From Actinospineispora acaciae DSM 45401 (GTDB lineage: Bacteria; Actinomycetota; Actinomycetes; Mycobacteriales; Pseudonocardiaceae), in assembly GCF_000620785.1 (NCBI RefSeq), contig NZ_KK211186.1, positions 1 through 42,057 of the forward strand: a DNA stretch of 42,057 nucleotides, read 5' to 3'. The notes under the pieces are model-generated. The model made no database searches and was not told the DNA's origin. It saw nothing but the letters and a program-made list of their open reading frames with translations. Position 1 is the first letter of the stretch. Each line of letters opens with the position of its first letter. This document shows positions 9,889 through 18,633 of the stretch, piece by piece. The translations under genes were made by a program, and so were the position numbers.

Positions 9889-9961
9889 CGGCGCCCCCCT
9901 CCTCACGGTGACGGCCCCAACGAACCCAGGCGCCGCCGCCGTTTACACCTTGCCCCACGCA

Positions 9962-10105
9962 CTACCAGCGGTGAAGCTCGTCGAGGTAGCGGTCCCAGAG
10001 CCGACGCTGCCGGTCGATCCGGCATCGGAGGCGGCCGGCGACACTTCCTGGACCGAACGCGAGGACCAGGACCGTCAGCGCGAGGATCAGCAGCGCGACG
10101 TCCAT
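9962..10105 (-). CDS. Small single-pass membrane protein, 47 residues
   Basis: A short gene that is easily missed. ATG 10105 is preceded by GAGGA at ideal spacing, and the first 19 bases overlap the end of the amidohydrolase gene, implying translational coupling. Residues 2-~20 (DVALLILALTVLVLAFG) form one hydrophobic helix; the remainder is basic and aromatic, ending YLDELHRW. No known family recognised. It may be a small partner or regulator of the transporters encoded upstream. Confidence 0.6.
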   Translation of the reverse strand: MDVALLILALTVLVLAFGPGSVAGRLRCRIDRQRRLWDRYLDELHRW

Positions 10106-11295
10106 GCCGGTTCCTCGCGGTGGTGCGCAACGATCGGGTTCCCGTCGAGCAGCACCAGGCACGGGCGGGCGAGCACGCTCGGGTCGTCCCTCGGGTCGCC
10201 GGGCACGGCGATGAGGTCCGCCCGCGCGCCGGCCAGCACCCGCCCGGCGGTGTCGCCGAGCCCCAGCAGCCGGGCACCTCCCGCCGTGCCGGCCCGCAGC
10301 GCGACCTCCGGCGGGCAGCCGAGCTGGACCATCGTGGCCAGTTCCTGCCACACCAACCCGTGTCGCTGGGTCGGCACTCCCGCATCGGTCCCCGCCGCGA
10401 GCGGCACCTGGTGCGCGAGCGCCGTGTGGAACGACTCGGCCGTGAGGTCCAGCAGGTCGGTGGCCTTGGCCAGCACGTCGGGCGGCATGCCGAGCGCGCG
10501 TCCGTTGGCGCAGATCGAGCGCAGCGGGGCGAGCGTCGGGACCAGGTACACCCCGGCGTCGGCCATCCGCGCGGCGGTCGGCGCGTCGAGCCTGCTGCCG
10601 TGCTCGATCGAGTCGGCACCGGCGTCGAGCGCGTTGACGATCGACTCCACCGAGTGCGCGTGCGCGGCGACCCCGCGCCCGGCCCGGTGCGCCTCGTCGA
10701 CCGCGACGGCCAACTCCCCCGCCGTGAGCTGCACCGCTCCCGGGAGCTCGCCCGGCGGGCCGAGAATGCCGCCGGAGGCCATCAGCTTGATGCACTCCGC
10801 CCCGAACTTGATCTCGGCGCGCACCGCGTGGCGAACGGCGTCGGCCCCGTCGGCCTCCCGCCCGATGCAATGCACGTGTCCGCCGGTCATGGTGACCGCG
10901 CGGCCGGCGGCCACCACCCTCGGCCCCCGGGCGAGGCCCGCGTCGATGGCGCCGGCCACCTCGATCGCGAGCGCTTCGGTGGAGCCGAGGTCTCGGACCG
11001 CCACGACCCCGGCCCGCAGGTGCGCCTCGGCCCGGGCAGCGGCGCGGAACGACGTGCGTACGGCGGACTCCGAGGCGACCACCGACTCCGGCGCCACCGA
11101 CCCGTCCCAGACCAGATGCACGTGGGCGTCCACCAGGCCGGGCAGGATGGTGGCCTCGCCCAGCTCGACGACGTCGCGCTCCGGCCCGTCGTCCCCGAGG
11201 ACGTCGACGATCCGCTCGCCCTCGACCACGACCCGCCGGTTCGCCGTCATGGCCTGGCCGTCGAACACCCGGGCGGCGCGATAGATGACCGTCAT
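10087..11295 (-). CDS. Metal-dependent amidohydrolase (imidazolonepropionase/prolidase-like)
   Basis: A 402-residue TIM-barrel amidohydrolase. Metal ligands are visible in order: DAHVHLVWD near residue 55-65 (HxH), the IKLMASGG strand carrying the lysine, AHAHS, IEHGS and the late AGTDAGVP aspartate. It belongs to the group that includes Xaa-Pro/Xaa-Arg dipeptidases and imidazolonepropionase-like enzymes, which hydrolyse cyclic or acyclic amide bonds. The start ATG 11295 overlaps the stop of the upstream symporter gene as ATGA. Substrate unknown; together with the neighbouring GGT it suggests breakdown of an imported amide-bonded compound. Confidence 0.88.
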   Translation of the reverse strand: MTVIYRAARVFDGQAMTANRRVVVEGERIVDVLGDDGPERDVVELGEATILPGLVDAHVHLVWDGSVAPESVVASESAVRTSFRAAARAEAHLRAGVVAVRDLGSTEALAIEVAGAIDAGLARGPRVVAAGRAVTMTGGHVHCIGREADGADAVRHAVRAEIKFGAECIKLMASGGILGPPGELPGAVQLTAGELAVAVDEAHRAGRGVAAHAHSVESIVNALDAGADSIEHGSRLDAPTAARMADAGVYLVPTLAPLRSICANGRALGMPPDVLAKATDLLDLTAESFHTALAHQVPLAAGTDAGVPTQRHGLVWQELATMVQLGCPPEVALRAGTAGGARLLGLGDTAGRVLAGARADLIAVPGDPRDDPSVLARPCLVLLDGNPIVAHHREEPAWTSRC

Positions 11296-12629
11296 GTGCT
11301 CGCCAGCTCCCCCCGCGCCGTCTCCCGCATGAACAGCGCCGCGACCAGCGAGATGGCCGCCGCGATCACGAGGTAGAGCACCGGGGCGAGCAGCGCGTCG
11401 GACACCGCGCTGAGATAGGTCACCAGCAGCGGCGAGAAGCCACCGAACACCGAGACGGCGACGCTGTAGCCGATCGACAGGGAGCTTGCGCGCAGCCGCG
11501 TCGGGAAGATCTCCACCAGCGCCGTCGGGGCGGCACCCGCCCACAGCGCCGTGGACACCGCGAGGATCAACTGTCCGGCCACCGCACCCGCGAACGACTT
11601 CGAGAAGATCAGCAGGAAGCTCGGATAGGCGGCGACCGCCGGCACGATCGCGGCGGCGATCATCATCCACCGCCTGCCCACCGCGTCGGACCACCGTCCC
11701 ACGAAGGGGACGACGACGGTGAACACGGCCAGGCCTATCGAGTTGATCAACAACGCCTGGGGCAGGGAGAACCCGGCCCGTGCGGACAGGTGGGTCGGCA
11801 TGTAGAGCAGGACCAGGTAGACCTGGGCCGTGCCGACGACCACCAGCCCGATCGTCAGCACCAGGTTGCCCATCTGGGTGCGCAGGCTGGACAGCAGCGG
11901 CGAGTCCGCCACCAGGTTGCGCGCCTTGAGGGCGACGAAGTCGGGGCTGTCCTCCAGCTTGGTGCACAGGTAGAAGCCGACGATCCCGAGCGGGGCGCCG
12001 AGCAGGAACACGGCCCGCCAGCCCCACGCCGCCAGGGCGTCCGGGGGCAGGGTCGCGCTGGCCGTCGCGCCGAGCGCCGCGCCGAGGAGCAGGGCCAGCC
12101 CGATCCCGGAGTAGGTCCAGCTCCCGGTGAGTCCGCGACGTCCCGGTGGCGAGTTCTCCACGAGGTAGGAGGTGGCGGTCGCGTACTCGCCGCCGGCGGA
12201 GAGCCCCTGCAGGGCGCGCGCCAGCACGAGCAGCACCGGCGCGGCGATACCCATCTGCTCATACGTCGGAAGCACGCCGATGGCGGCCGTCGCGCCCGAC
12301 ATGATCAGCACGACGATCGCCAGCGTGAGGCGCCGGCCGATCCGGTCCCCGAGCCGTCCGAAGATCAGCGCGCCGATGGGCCGGAAGAGGAACGCGAGCC
12401 CGAACACCGCGAAGGTGGCGAGCAGGCCGGCGGTCGGGTCGTGCGACGGGAAGAACAGCGGAGCCATGACCACCGCGAAGTAGGCGTAAACGCTGAAGTC
12501 GTACCACTCCACGAAGTTGCCGACAACCGAAGCGACAATCGCCCGCCGCCGCATTCCGGGCCCGATCGCATCGGTCCCGGAATCTTCCGCACGGGTGTTC
12601 AGACCGTCAGCCGCGCTGCTTCCCGCCAT
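11292..12629 (-). CDS. MFS transporter, metabolite:H+ symporter (MHS) family
   Basis: A 445-residue, 12-helix major-facilitator protein of the MHS group (ShiA, ProP and KgtP relatives). It has the characteristic start RRAIVASVVGNFVEWYDFSVYAY, the loop 2-3 motif GRLGDRIGRR, and RALQGLSAGGEYATA in helix 4. Members import organic acids, betaines or similar solutes with protons. ATG 12629 was chosen because GGGGAG lies five bases upstream. The gene overlaps the upstream permease gene by 23 bases and the downstream amidohydrolase by four, so it sits inside one operon. Substrate not predictable. Confidence 0.92.
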   Translation of the reverse strand: MAGSSAADGLNTRAEDSGTDAIGPGMRRRAIVASVVGNFVEWYDFSVYAYFAVVMAPLFFPSHDPTAGLLATFAVFGLAFLFRPIGALIFGRLGDRIGRRLTLAIVVLIMSGATAAIGVLPTYEQMGIAAPVLLVLARALQGLSAGGEYATATSYLVENSPPGRRGLTGSWTYSGIGLALLLGAALGATASATLPPDALAAWGWRAVFLLGAPLGIVGFYLCTKLEDSPDFVALKARNLVADSPLLSSLRTQMGNLVLTIGLVVVGTAQVYLVLLYMPTHLSARAGFSLPQALLINSIGLAVFTVVVPFVGRWSDAVGRRWMMIAAAIVPAVAAYPSFLLIFSKSFAGAVAGQLILAVSTALWAGAAPTALVEIFPTRLRASSLSIGYSVAVSVFGGFSPLLVTYLSAVSDALLAPVLYLVIAAAISLVAALFMRETARGELAST

Positions 12630-13947
12630 CGTCACTCCCCTGGTTTCCGATTGCGTTCCTCCTCCGTGCGAAAACGACGGAGAAATGGCAGACGAGGCCG
12701 ATCAGCAGCCACACGCCGCCGCCGCTCAGCCCGATGAGCCCGCTGGTCAGAAACAGACATCCGCACGCAATGAACGCGAGCGGCATCACGAGCCACACGG
12801 CCGGAATCCGGAAGTCCTGCTCGCCGCTCGGGAGCTTCCGGCGCCTGGTCACCACGAGAACCACCAGCGGGAAGACGAAATGCAGTACGTAGAGGAAACC
12901 GCCGATCTTCGCGGCCAGCGGGATGGAGACGGTGGCGGCAATGACCGCGAACAGCGCGCCGTTCAGCGCGATCGTCACCCAGGGCACCCGAGTGGACCGG
13001 GATACGCTCGCCAGCCTGGCCGGGAGCAGGCCGTCGCGCGCCATCGCGAACGAGATCCGGCTGGTCACGATGAGCACGGCGTTCGCGGTCGCCGCGGTGG
13101 TCAGCAGCGCCGCGACCGCCATCAGGGTGCCGCCCGCCGGCCCCGCCAGCCGTTGCGCGGCGTCGGCCAGCGGCGCCTCGGTGGCGAGCTGCTCCGGGGA
13201 CAGGGTGCCGACCGCGGCGAGCGCGACCAGGACGTAGAGCCCCAGCACGAGGAACAGCGTCAGGATGATCGCCTTGGGCAGGTTGCGCCGAGGCTCGACG
13301 ACCTCCTCCCCCGCCGCGGCCACCATGTCGAAGCCGCCGAACGCCAGGAACGTCACGAGCGTGGCCGCCGCGACGCCGCCGAGACCGGCCGGAAGGAAGG
13401 ACGCCAGCAGGTCGGGGTGCAGCGACAGCACGCCGCCGAACGCGAACACGGCGAGCACCACGATCCCGAGCAGGATGACGACGTTCTGCCAGCGCCCGGA
13501 GAGCCTGACACCGCCGAGGTTCACGGCGGTACAAACGGCCACCAGCAACAGCGAGCCCAGGACCACCGGGAGCCCGGTGAGTGCGGAGAGGTACCCGCCG
13601 AAACCCACGATCACGTATCCGCTGACAAAAATGTAGCCGCCCCAGAACGACCAGCCCATTACGAAACCCCAGTGCTCGCCGAGCACCTGCCGGGTCATCG
13701 CGTAGCCACCGCCCGCGAGCGGATAACGGCACGAGAGCTCGGCATAGGGAAGCGCGATGAGCAGCGCGGCCACGAACGCCAATCCGAACGAGATGAGCAC
13801 GCCCGGCCCGGCCAGCGCGGCGCCCTGTCCGATCAGGACGAAAATCCCGCCGCCGATGGTGCCCCCAACCCCGAGTGACACCGCCTCCCGCAGCCCGAGC
13901 CCTCGCCGCAGCGGCGGTTGCGTTGCCGGCGCACCGTCGGACTTGTG
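12607..13947 (-). CDS. APC-family amino acid/amine permease
   Basis: A 12-helix permease of the amino acid-polyamine-organocation superfamily, beginning its fold with REAVSLGVGGTIGGGIFVLIGQGAALAGPG, the substrate-binding helix 1 motif. EPRRNLPKAI in the middle is also typical. First gene of the operon that continues with the MHS symporter, amidohydrolase and GGT. The start is uncertain: GTG 13947 directly precedes the conserved region, whereas GTG 14040 or TTG 14055 would place the start within 55 bases of the divergent LysR gene and over its promoter. Two different importers in one operon suggest two forms of one nutrient or exchange of substrate and product. Confidence 0.88.
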   Translation of the reverse strand, partial: HKSDGAPATQPPLRRGLGLREAVSLGVGGTIGGGIFVLIGQGAALAGPGVLISFGLAFVAALLIALPYAELSCRYPLAGGGYAMTRQVLGEHWGFVMGWSFWGGYIFVSGYVIVGFGGYLSALTGLPVVLGSLLLVAVCTAVNLGGVRLSGRWQNVVILLGIVVLAVFAFGGVLSLHPDLLASFLPAGLGGVAAATLVTFLAFGGFDMVAAAGEEVVEPRRNLPKAIILTLFLVLGLYVLVALAAVGTLSPEQLATEAPLADAAQRLAGPAGGTLMAVAALLTTAATANAVLIVTSRISFAMARDGLLPARLASVSRSTRVPWVTIALNGALFAVIAATVSIPLAAKIGGFLYVLHFVFPLVVLVVTRRRKLPSGEQDFRIPAVWLVMPLAFIACGCLFLTSGLIGLSGGGVWLLIGLVCHFSVVFARRRNAIGNQGSDDGGKQRG

Positions 13948-14069
13948 CACTGATGAAATGGGAATCCCTCCCGGCGTGGGTGCCCCTCCGCCGCAAGCGG
14001 CGTCACCCTGCTCGTGCGACCTATCGATCGTCGCAGCCACCTGGCATCCATTCAACCTTAAATATCCTG

Positions 14070-14085
14070 CACTCAGGGTTTAGTG
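14070..14085. promoter_or_regulatory. Candidate LysR operator dyad
   Basis: CACTCAGGGTTTAGTG is an imperfect inverted repeat (CACTcA/TtAGTG) in the AT-rich gap between the permease operon and the LysR gene, ending eight bases before the LysR start. Its position fits autoregulation and control of the divergent operon. It is a visual call only. Confidence 0.35.
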
Positions 14086-14092
14086 TTGCTTC

Positions 14093-14995
14093 ATGCTTAA
14101 CGTGAACCGACTGCGTGTCCTCCAAGAGGTCGCGGAATACGGCTCGCTCTCCAAGGCGGCCGAAGCGGTGGGCCACACCGTGTCCGCGGTCTCACAGCAA
14201 ATCACCGCCCTCGAACAGGAGGCGGGAGCCCGCCTGGTCGAGCGGCATGCCCGGGGCGTATACCTCACCGAGGCCGGCCGGGTGCTGGTCGACCACACCG
14301 ACGTGATCCTCGCGGAGGTCCGCGCGGCCGAGCTCGCGCTCGGTGCCCTCGGCTCGGGCAAGCGCGGCCAGATGCGCATCGCCTCGTTCACCACCGCCAA
14401 CGCGGCGTTCCTGCCGCAGGCGATCCGCATCTTCGCCGGCCGGCATCCGGGGCTCACCCTGGTCCTCACCGAGGCCGACTGCGACGAGAGCGCGCTGATG
14501 CTCGCGCGGCGCCGCGCCGACCTCGCGCTGGTCTACGAGTTCCCCGCGGTGCCGTTGCGGCGCGACGGCCTGCTGCTCACCCCGCTCCTCGACGACTCTC
14601 TCTACGCCGCGCTGCCGTCCGACCACCGGCTCGCCGGCCGCACCCAGCTGGAGCTGACCGACCTCGCCGACGAGCCGTGGATCCAGGGGGCGCACCACAG
14701 CTCGACGGCCAACGTCCTGCCCTACGCGTGCCGCCGCGCCGGGTTCGAGGCCCGGATCGCGTTCCGCACCGACGACCAGATGACGGTGCGCGGGCTGGTG
14801 GCCGCCGGTCATGGGGTGGCGCTCGCGTCGTCGATCACGTTGGGCAGTACGCCGCCCGGCCTGGTCGTCGTGCCGCTGCGCAACCCCTGGCTGGTGCGGC
14901 GGATCTTCGCGGCGACCCGGGCCGACACGCCCGCGCTGCCCGCCGTCGACGCGATGATCGACTGCCTGCGCGAGGTCGTCCCGTCCGTCCGATGA
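14093..14995 (+). CDS. LysR-family transcriptional regulator
   Basis: A 300-residue LysR-type regulator. Residues 1-60 form the winged helix-turn-helix (NRLRVLQEVAEYGSLSKAAEAVGHTVSAVSQQITALEQEAG), followed by the linker helix and a periplasmic-binding-protein-like effector domain from about residue 88. The start at ATG 14093 lacks a clear ribosome-binding site, so the transcript may be leaderless. It is divergent from the permease-symporter-amidohydrolase-GGT operon and most likely controls it in response to the imported compound. The gene after it, on the other strand, belongs to the chlorinase cluster, so this regulator probably marks the boundary. Confidence 0.93.
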   Translation: MLNVNRLRVLQEVAEYGSLSKAAEAVGHTVSAVSQQITALEQEAGARLVERHARGVYLTEAGRVLVDHTDVILAEVRAAELALGALGSGKRGQMRIASFTTANAAFLPQAIRIFAGRHPGLTLVLTEADCDESALMLARRRADLALVYEFPAVPLRRDGLLLTPLLDDSLYAALPSDHRLAGRTQLELTDLADEPWIQGAHHSSTANVLPYACRRAGFEARIAFRTDDQMTVRGLVAAGHGVALASSITLGSTPPGLVVVPLRNPWLVRRIFAATRADTPALPAVDAMIDCLREVVPSVR

Positions 14996-14999
14996 ACGC

Positions 15000-15806
15000 T
15001 CACGGCAGCATCGCGAACGCGCGCCCCGGCGCTCCGGTGCCGCCCTCCACCCGCAGCGGAAGGAAGCAGAACCACGCGCCCCTCGGCGGCAGCCGACCCA
15101 GGTTGCCGAGGCACTCGACGAAGACCATGCCCGCGCTGAGCCCGCGCACGTGGACCGGCGCCGCGTCGTGAGCCGGCCCGATCGAGGCCCCGTCCGTGCC
15201 GAGGCACCGGATGCCCCGCTCGAGCAGCAGCTCGACGGCGCCGACCGACGGCGCGGGCCAGCCGGGCGCCTTCCCGGTGGTCACCACGTCGTGGCAGTAC
15301 GCCCGGCCGGCGGCGCCGCGCACGTAGTTGCGGTCCCATCCGGTGTGCAGCAGCACGATGTCGCCGTCCGCCAGCCGGCCGTGCCGGCCCTCCCAGGACA
15401 CGATGTCCTCCGGCTCGACCAGCGGGCTCACGCCGGCCCGTCCGGAGTCCGGCCCCGCCGGCGCCTCGATCACGGCGGCGGGTCCCATCAACCGCCGCAG
15501 CTCGATGCGGTCGACCGAGACCACGCCCTGGTCCCCGGCGTCGGGCAGCCCGGACCCGGGCGGGGGCACGAAGTGCGTCGGGGCGTCGACGTGGGTACCG
15601 GTGTGCTCGTCGATCGCCATCCAGCGGGTCGCGTACGGCCCGAGCCGATCCGGCACGGTGTGGCTCCCGCACCGGTGGGCGGTGAACCAGTTGTAGGTCT
15701 TGACCTGGAACGGCAGGTGCGTCGTCCAGTGGCAGGGCAGGTCCTCGGCCAGCGGGAGGGAGAGGTCCACCACGTCCCGCGTCCCCGGCCAGTCCAGGCC
15801 GGTCAC
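15000..15806 (-). CDS. Cyclase-family metal hydrolase (kynurenine-formamidase-like fold), candidate lactonase
   Basis: A 268-residue member of the cyclase/KynB superfamily, with the metal-binding signature DEHTGTHVDAPTHF (HxGTHxDxPxHF) near residue 67. Members hydrolyse formamides, lactones or isatin-like rings with Mn or Zn. The GTG 15806 start overlaps the stop of the metallophosphoesterase as GTGA, so both are made together. In the chlorinase cluster a lactone-opening enzyme is needed to turn 5-chlororibonolactone into 5-chlororibonate, the role of SalI in salinosporamide biosynthesis. This protein is the best local candidate. The role is inferred; the family is clear. Confidence 0.88.
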   Translation of the reverse strand: MTGLDWPGTRDVVDLSLPLAEDLPCHWTTHLPFQVKTYNWFTAHRCGSHTVPDRLGPYATRWMAIDEHTGTHVDAPTHFVPPPGSGLPDAGDQGVVSVDRIELRRLMGPAAVIEAPAGPDSGRAGVSPLVEPEDIVSWEGRHGRLADGDIVLLHTGWDRNYVRGAAGRAYCHDVVTTGKAPGWPAPSVGAVELLLERGIRCLGTDGASIGPAHDAAPVHVRGLSAGMVFVECLGNLGRLPPRGAWFCFLPLRVEGGTGAPGRAFAMLP

Positions 15807-16570
15807 GCCACCCGCCTGATGTCGGTCGCCCGGCCAGCCGTCACGTCCACCAGGACGCCGCTGACCTCGATGGGACCCGCGATCGGCACCGGCAACGGGC
15901 GCGTGTACGGGTCGCCGAAGCGCACCAGCCCGTCCACCAGCCGCCCCGGGTCGAACCCCTGTACCCCGCCGATCGGGCCCGTCATGCCGACCTCGGTGAC
16001 GAGAACCGTGCCGAGCGGGAGCCGATGCAACCGCGTCGTGGCCTCGTGCGAGTGCGTGCCAAGGACGGCGGCGGCCTGCCCGTCGACGGCGTGCGCGAAC
16101 ACCTGCTTGTCGAAGACGTGGTCGCCGTGGAAGTCCACGACCACGGTGCCCACCCGGTCGGCCTCCAGCCAGCTCTCGTAGGGCGGCCGGACCTTTCCCT
16201 CGATGTGTATGGCGCGCGGGTCGACCAGGTTCACCACGGTCACCGGGCCGTCCGCCGTCTCCACGGTGATCCCGCCGCGACCGGCCATCTCCGGCGGCAC
16301 GTTGGCCGGACGGATCACCTTCGGATTCTCCAGCAGCTCGACCGACTCGTCGTCGTCCCAGGAGTGGTTGCCGCCGCTGATGACATCGACGCCGGCGGCC
16401 AGCAACATCCCGACTTCCTCCGCGCCCATTCCCAGGCCGTCCGGGGCGCAGTTCTCGGCATTCACGACGACGATATCCGGCGCGTGTTCGGCGCCGAGCT
16501 CGGCGATGCGCTCGACGAGCACCCGGGTGGCCTCGTGGCCCACAACATCACCGAAGAACAGCATCTTCAC
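15803..16570 (-). CDS. YmdB-like (TIGR00282-type) metallophosphoesterase, candidate sugar-phosphate phosphatase
   Basis: A 255-residue calcineurin-like phosphoesterase related to YmdB. Visible elements are FFGDVVG at 6, VVVNAEN at ~35, GGNHSWDDDE at ~66, VVDFHGDH at ~143, LGTHSHEATT at ~168 and TEVGMTGPIGGVQGFD near the C-terminus. Two blocks depart from the housekeeping YmdB pattern as I remember it (DFHAEATSEK and GTHTHxPTxD), so this is a divergent, probably repurposed, member. GTG 16570 follows GAGGAGG at good spacing. In the chlorinase pathway a phosphatase must convert 5-chloro-5-deoxyribose 1-phosphate to the free sugar (SalN step); this is the only phosphatase-like gene nearby. Function inferred. 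Confidence 0.85.
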   Translation of the reverse strand: MKMLFFGDVVGHEATRVLVERIAELGAEHAPDIVVVNAENCAPDGLGMGAEEVGMLLAAGVDVISGGNHSWDDDESVELLENPKVIRPANVPPEMAGRGGITVETADGPVTVVNLVDPRAIHIEGKVRPPYESWLEADRVGTVVVDFHGDHVFDKQVFAHAVDGQAAAVLGTHSHEATTRLHRLPLGTVLVTEVGMTGPIGGVQGFDPGRLVDGLVRFGDPYTRPLPVPIAGPIEVSGVLVDVTAGRATDIRRVA

Positions 16571-16803
16571 AGGGCACTACCTCCTCGCGAACCCTTGTAC
16601 CGCGGTGCCAAACCGTGCTGAAGAAGCCCCTGATCACTGTCTTCGCACCCAGGCGGCTCTTGAACACGACCTAGTCTTCCCCGGGCAAATGCCGTGCGGA
16701 TCGGCCGATTCGGCCATAGCTACTACCACCTTGTGGTTGTATCCGGTGACCATATCCGCCAGTTCTCCCGGACTCGCCTCCCGCGCTTAGCCCGGTGCCC
16801 TAA

Positions 16804-16839
16804 CATCCGCGTCGACCTTCATTTCGCGGAACGCGGATG
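16804..16839. promoter_or_regulatory. Perfect 9-bp inverted repeat upstream of the dehydratase gene
   Basis: CATCCGCGT (16804-16812) and ACGCGGATG (16831-16839) are exact reverse complements separated by 18 bases, ending 30 bases before the start of the dihydroxyacid dehydratase. The 299-base gap 16571-16869 is a divergent promoter region, and it also holds ACCAC-CTT-GTGGT at 16725-16737. Either dyad could be an operator; the first could also fold in the 5' leader RNA. Confidence 0.45.
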
Positions 16840-16869
16840 CATATTCCCGCCGGATCTCCAGGAGTACGC

Positions 16870-18633
16870 ATGGACCAGTGTGGACGCCGCCGGGCCGGGG
16901 CCTCCCTCTACACCGGCCGAGACCTGGCGCCGATGCGCGCCCACCTGCGGTCCATCGGCTTCAGCGCCGAGGACCTCGCCCGGCCGATCATCGGGGTCGG
17001 TCACTCCTGGATCGAGACCATGCCGTGCAACTACACACACCGCCAGCTCGCCGAGGTCGTCAAGGAGGGGGTTCGCGCGGCGGGCGGCACGCCCATGGAG
17101 TTCAACACGATCGCGATCTCGGACGTCGGGACGATGGGCACCGAGGGCATGCGCGCCTCGCTGATCAGCCGGGAGGTGATCGCCGACTCGATCGAGCTGG
17201 TGGCCAGGGGCTATCTCTTCGACGGCCTGGTCAGCATCGTCGGGTGTGACAAGACGATCCCGGGCGCGGCGATGGCCCACACCCGCCTCGACATCCCGGG
17301 CGTGATCATCTACTCCGGCTCGACGATGCCGGGGCGGTTCAACGGGGCGCCGGTCACCGCCGCCGACGTCTTCGAGGCGGTGGGCGCCGTCGCGGCGGGC
17401 ACGATGAGCGACGCCGAGCTCGCCGAGCTCGAACGGGTGGCCTGTCCCGGCCCCGGCGCCTGCGGCGGGCAGTTCACGGCGAACACCATGGCCATGGCGA
17501 TGGAGTTCCTCGGGCTCTCCCCGCTGGGCTCCTCCGGTCCGCCGGCCCTCGACCCGCGCCGGAAGGAGGCGTGCCGGGCCGCCGGGGCGTTGGCGGTGGA
17601 CGCGGTGCTGGCCGACCGCCGGCCGAGCGCCCTTCTGACCGGCGCGTCCTTCGCGAACTCGATCACGGCGGGCGCGGCCACGGCGGGCTCGACGAACCTG
17701 GTGCTGCATCTGCTCGCCATCGCCCACGAGGCGGGCGTGCCGCTGGCGCTGGCCGACTTCGACCGGATCTCGCGGGTCACCCCCGTGATCGCCGACCTGC
17801 GGCCGTTCGGCCGCTACACCGCCGTGGAGCTGGACCGGGCCGGCGGGAACCGGGTCGTCGCCGCCCGCCTTCTGGCCGAGGGCCTGCTGGACGGCGAGGC
17901 GCGCACCGTGACCGGCCGCACGCTCGGCGACGATGCCGCCGACGCCGTCGAGACACCCGGCCAGGACGTCGTGACATCGCCTCGGCGCCCGCTGCAGGCC
18001 ACCGGTGGGCTGGCGATCCTCACCGGCAACCTCGCTCCCGAGGGCAGCGTGCTCAAGCTCGCCAGCCACCACCGCACCCGCCACGCGGGGCCCGCGCGGT
18101 GCTTCGACTCCGAGGAGGCGGCGATGGCGGCCATCCAGCGGGGGGACGTGCGGCGCGGCGACGTCGTGCTCATCCGGTACGAGGGTCCGCGCGGCGGGCC
18201 GGGGATGCGGGAGATGCTGGGAGCCACCGCCGCGCTGGTCGGGCGCGGGCTCGGCCCGCACGTGGCGCTGGTGACCGACGGCCGGTTCTCCGGGGCCACC
18301 CGTGGGCTCATGGTCGGGCACGTGGCGCCGGAGGCGGCGTCCGGCGGTGCGATCGCCCTGGTCCGCGACGGCGACACCATCGACATCGACGTGGATGCGC
18401 GGTCGATCCGCATCGAGGTCACCGACGCCGAGCTCGCCGCCCGTCGCCGGGACTGGACGGCGCCCGCCCCGTCCCCGGAGCGTGGGGTGCTGGCCAAGTA
18501 CCGAGGGTCCGTCGGCTCGGCGTCGTACGGGGCCGTCACGACAGCCGCTGCGCCGACCGACCGGGAACACGGTCGAGCAGCCGCAGCGCCGGCACCGCCA
18601 TCAGCGTGGTCGCGATCGCCATCCCGACCATGA
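16870..18633 (+). CDS. IlvD/Edd-family dihydroxyacid dehydratase (SalH-like role)
   Basis: A 587-residue Fe-S dehydratase that removes water from 2,3-dihydroxy acids to give 2-oxo-3-deoxy acids. The three cluster cysteines are visible: Cys53 in TMPCNYTH, Cys126 in VGCDKTIPG and Cys198 in CPGPGACGGQFTANTMAM. The C-terminal half carries VTDGRFSGATRGLMVGHVAPEA. ATG 16870 follows GGAG at five bases. About 45 residues after the conserved end overlap the convergent antiporter gene, an unusual tail. In the cluster it would convert 5-chlororibonate to 5-chloro-4-hydroxy-2-oxopentanoate, as SalH does. A role in branched-chain amino acid synthesis is less likely because no ilv genes are near. Confidence 0.92.
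   Translation: MDQCGRRRAGASLYTGRDLAPMRAHLRSIGFSAEDLARPIIGVGHSWIETMPCNYTHRQLAEVVKEGVRAAGGTPMEFNTIAISDVGTMGTEGMRASLISREVIADSIELVARGYLFDGLVSIVGCDKTIPGAAMAHTRLDIPGVIIYSGSTMPGRFNGAPVTAADVFEAVGAVAAGTMSDAELAELERVACPGPGACGGQFTANTMAMAMEFLGLSPLGSSGPPALDPRRKEACRAAGALAVDAVLADRRPSALLTGASFANSITAGAATAGSTNLVLHLLAIAHEAGVPLALADFDRISRVTPVIADLRPFGRYTAVELDRAGGNRVVAARLLAEGLLDGEARTVTGRTLGDDAADAVETPGQDVVTSPRRPLQATGGLAILTGNLAPEGSVLKLASHHRTRHAGPARCFDSEEAAMAAIQRGDVRRGDVVLIRYEGPRGGPGMREMLGATAALVGRGLGPHVALVTDGRFSGATRGLMVGHVAPEAASGGAIALVRDGDTIDIDVDARSIRIEVTDAELAARRRDWTAPAPSPERGVLAKYRGSVGSASYGAVTTAAAPTDREHGRAAAAPAPPSAWSRSPSRP

Noticed and set aside
8542..11376. Long plus-strand open frame (944 codons)
   Set aside because: Antisense to GGT and amidohydrolase genes, both with clear motifs; low-complexity product.
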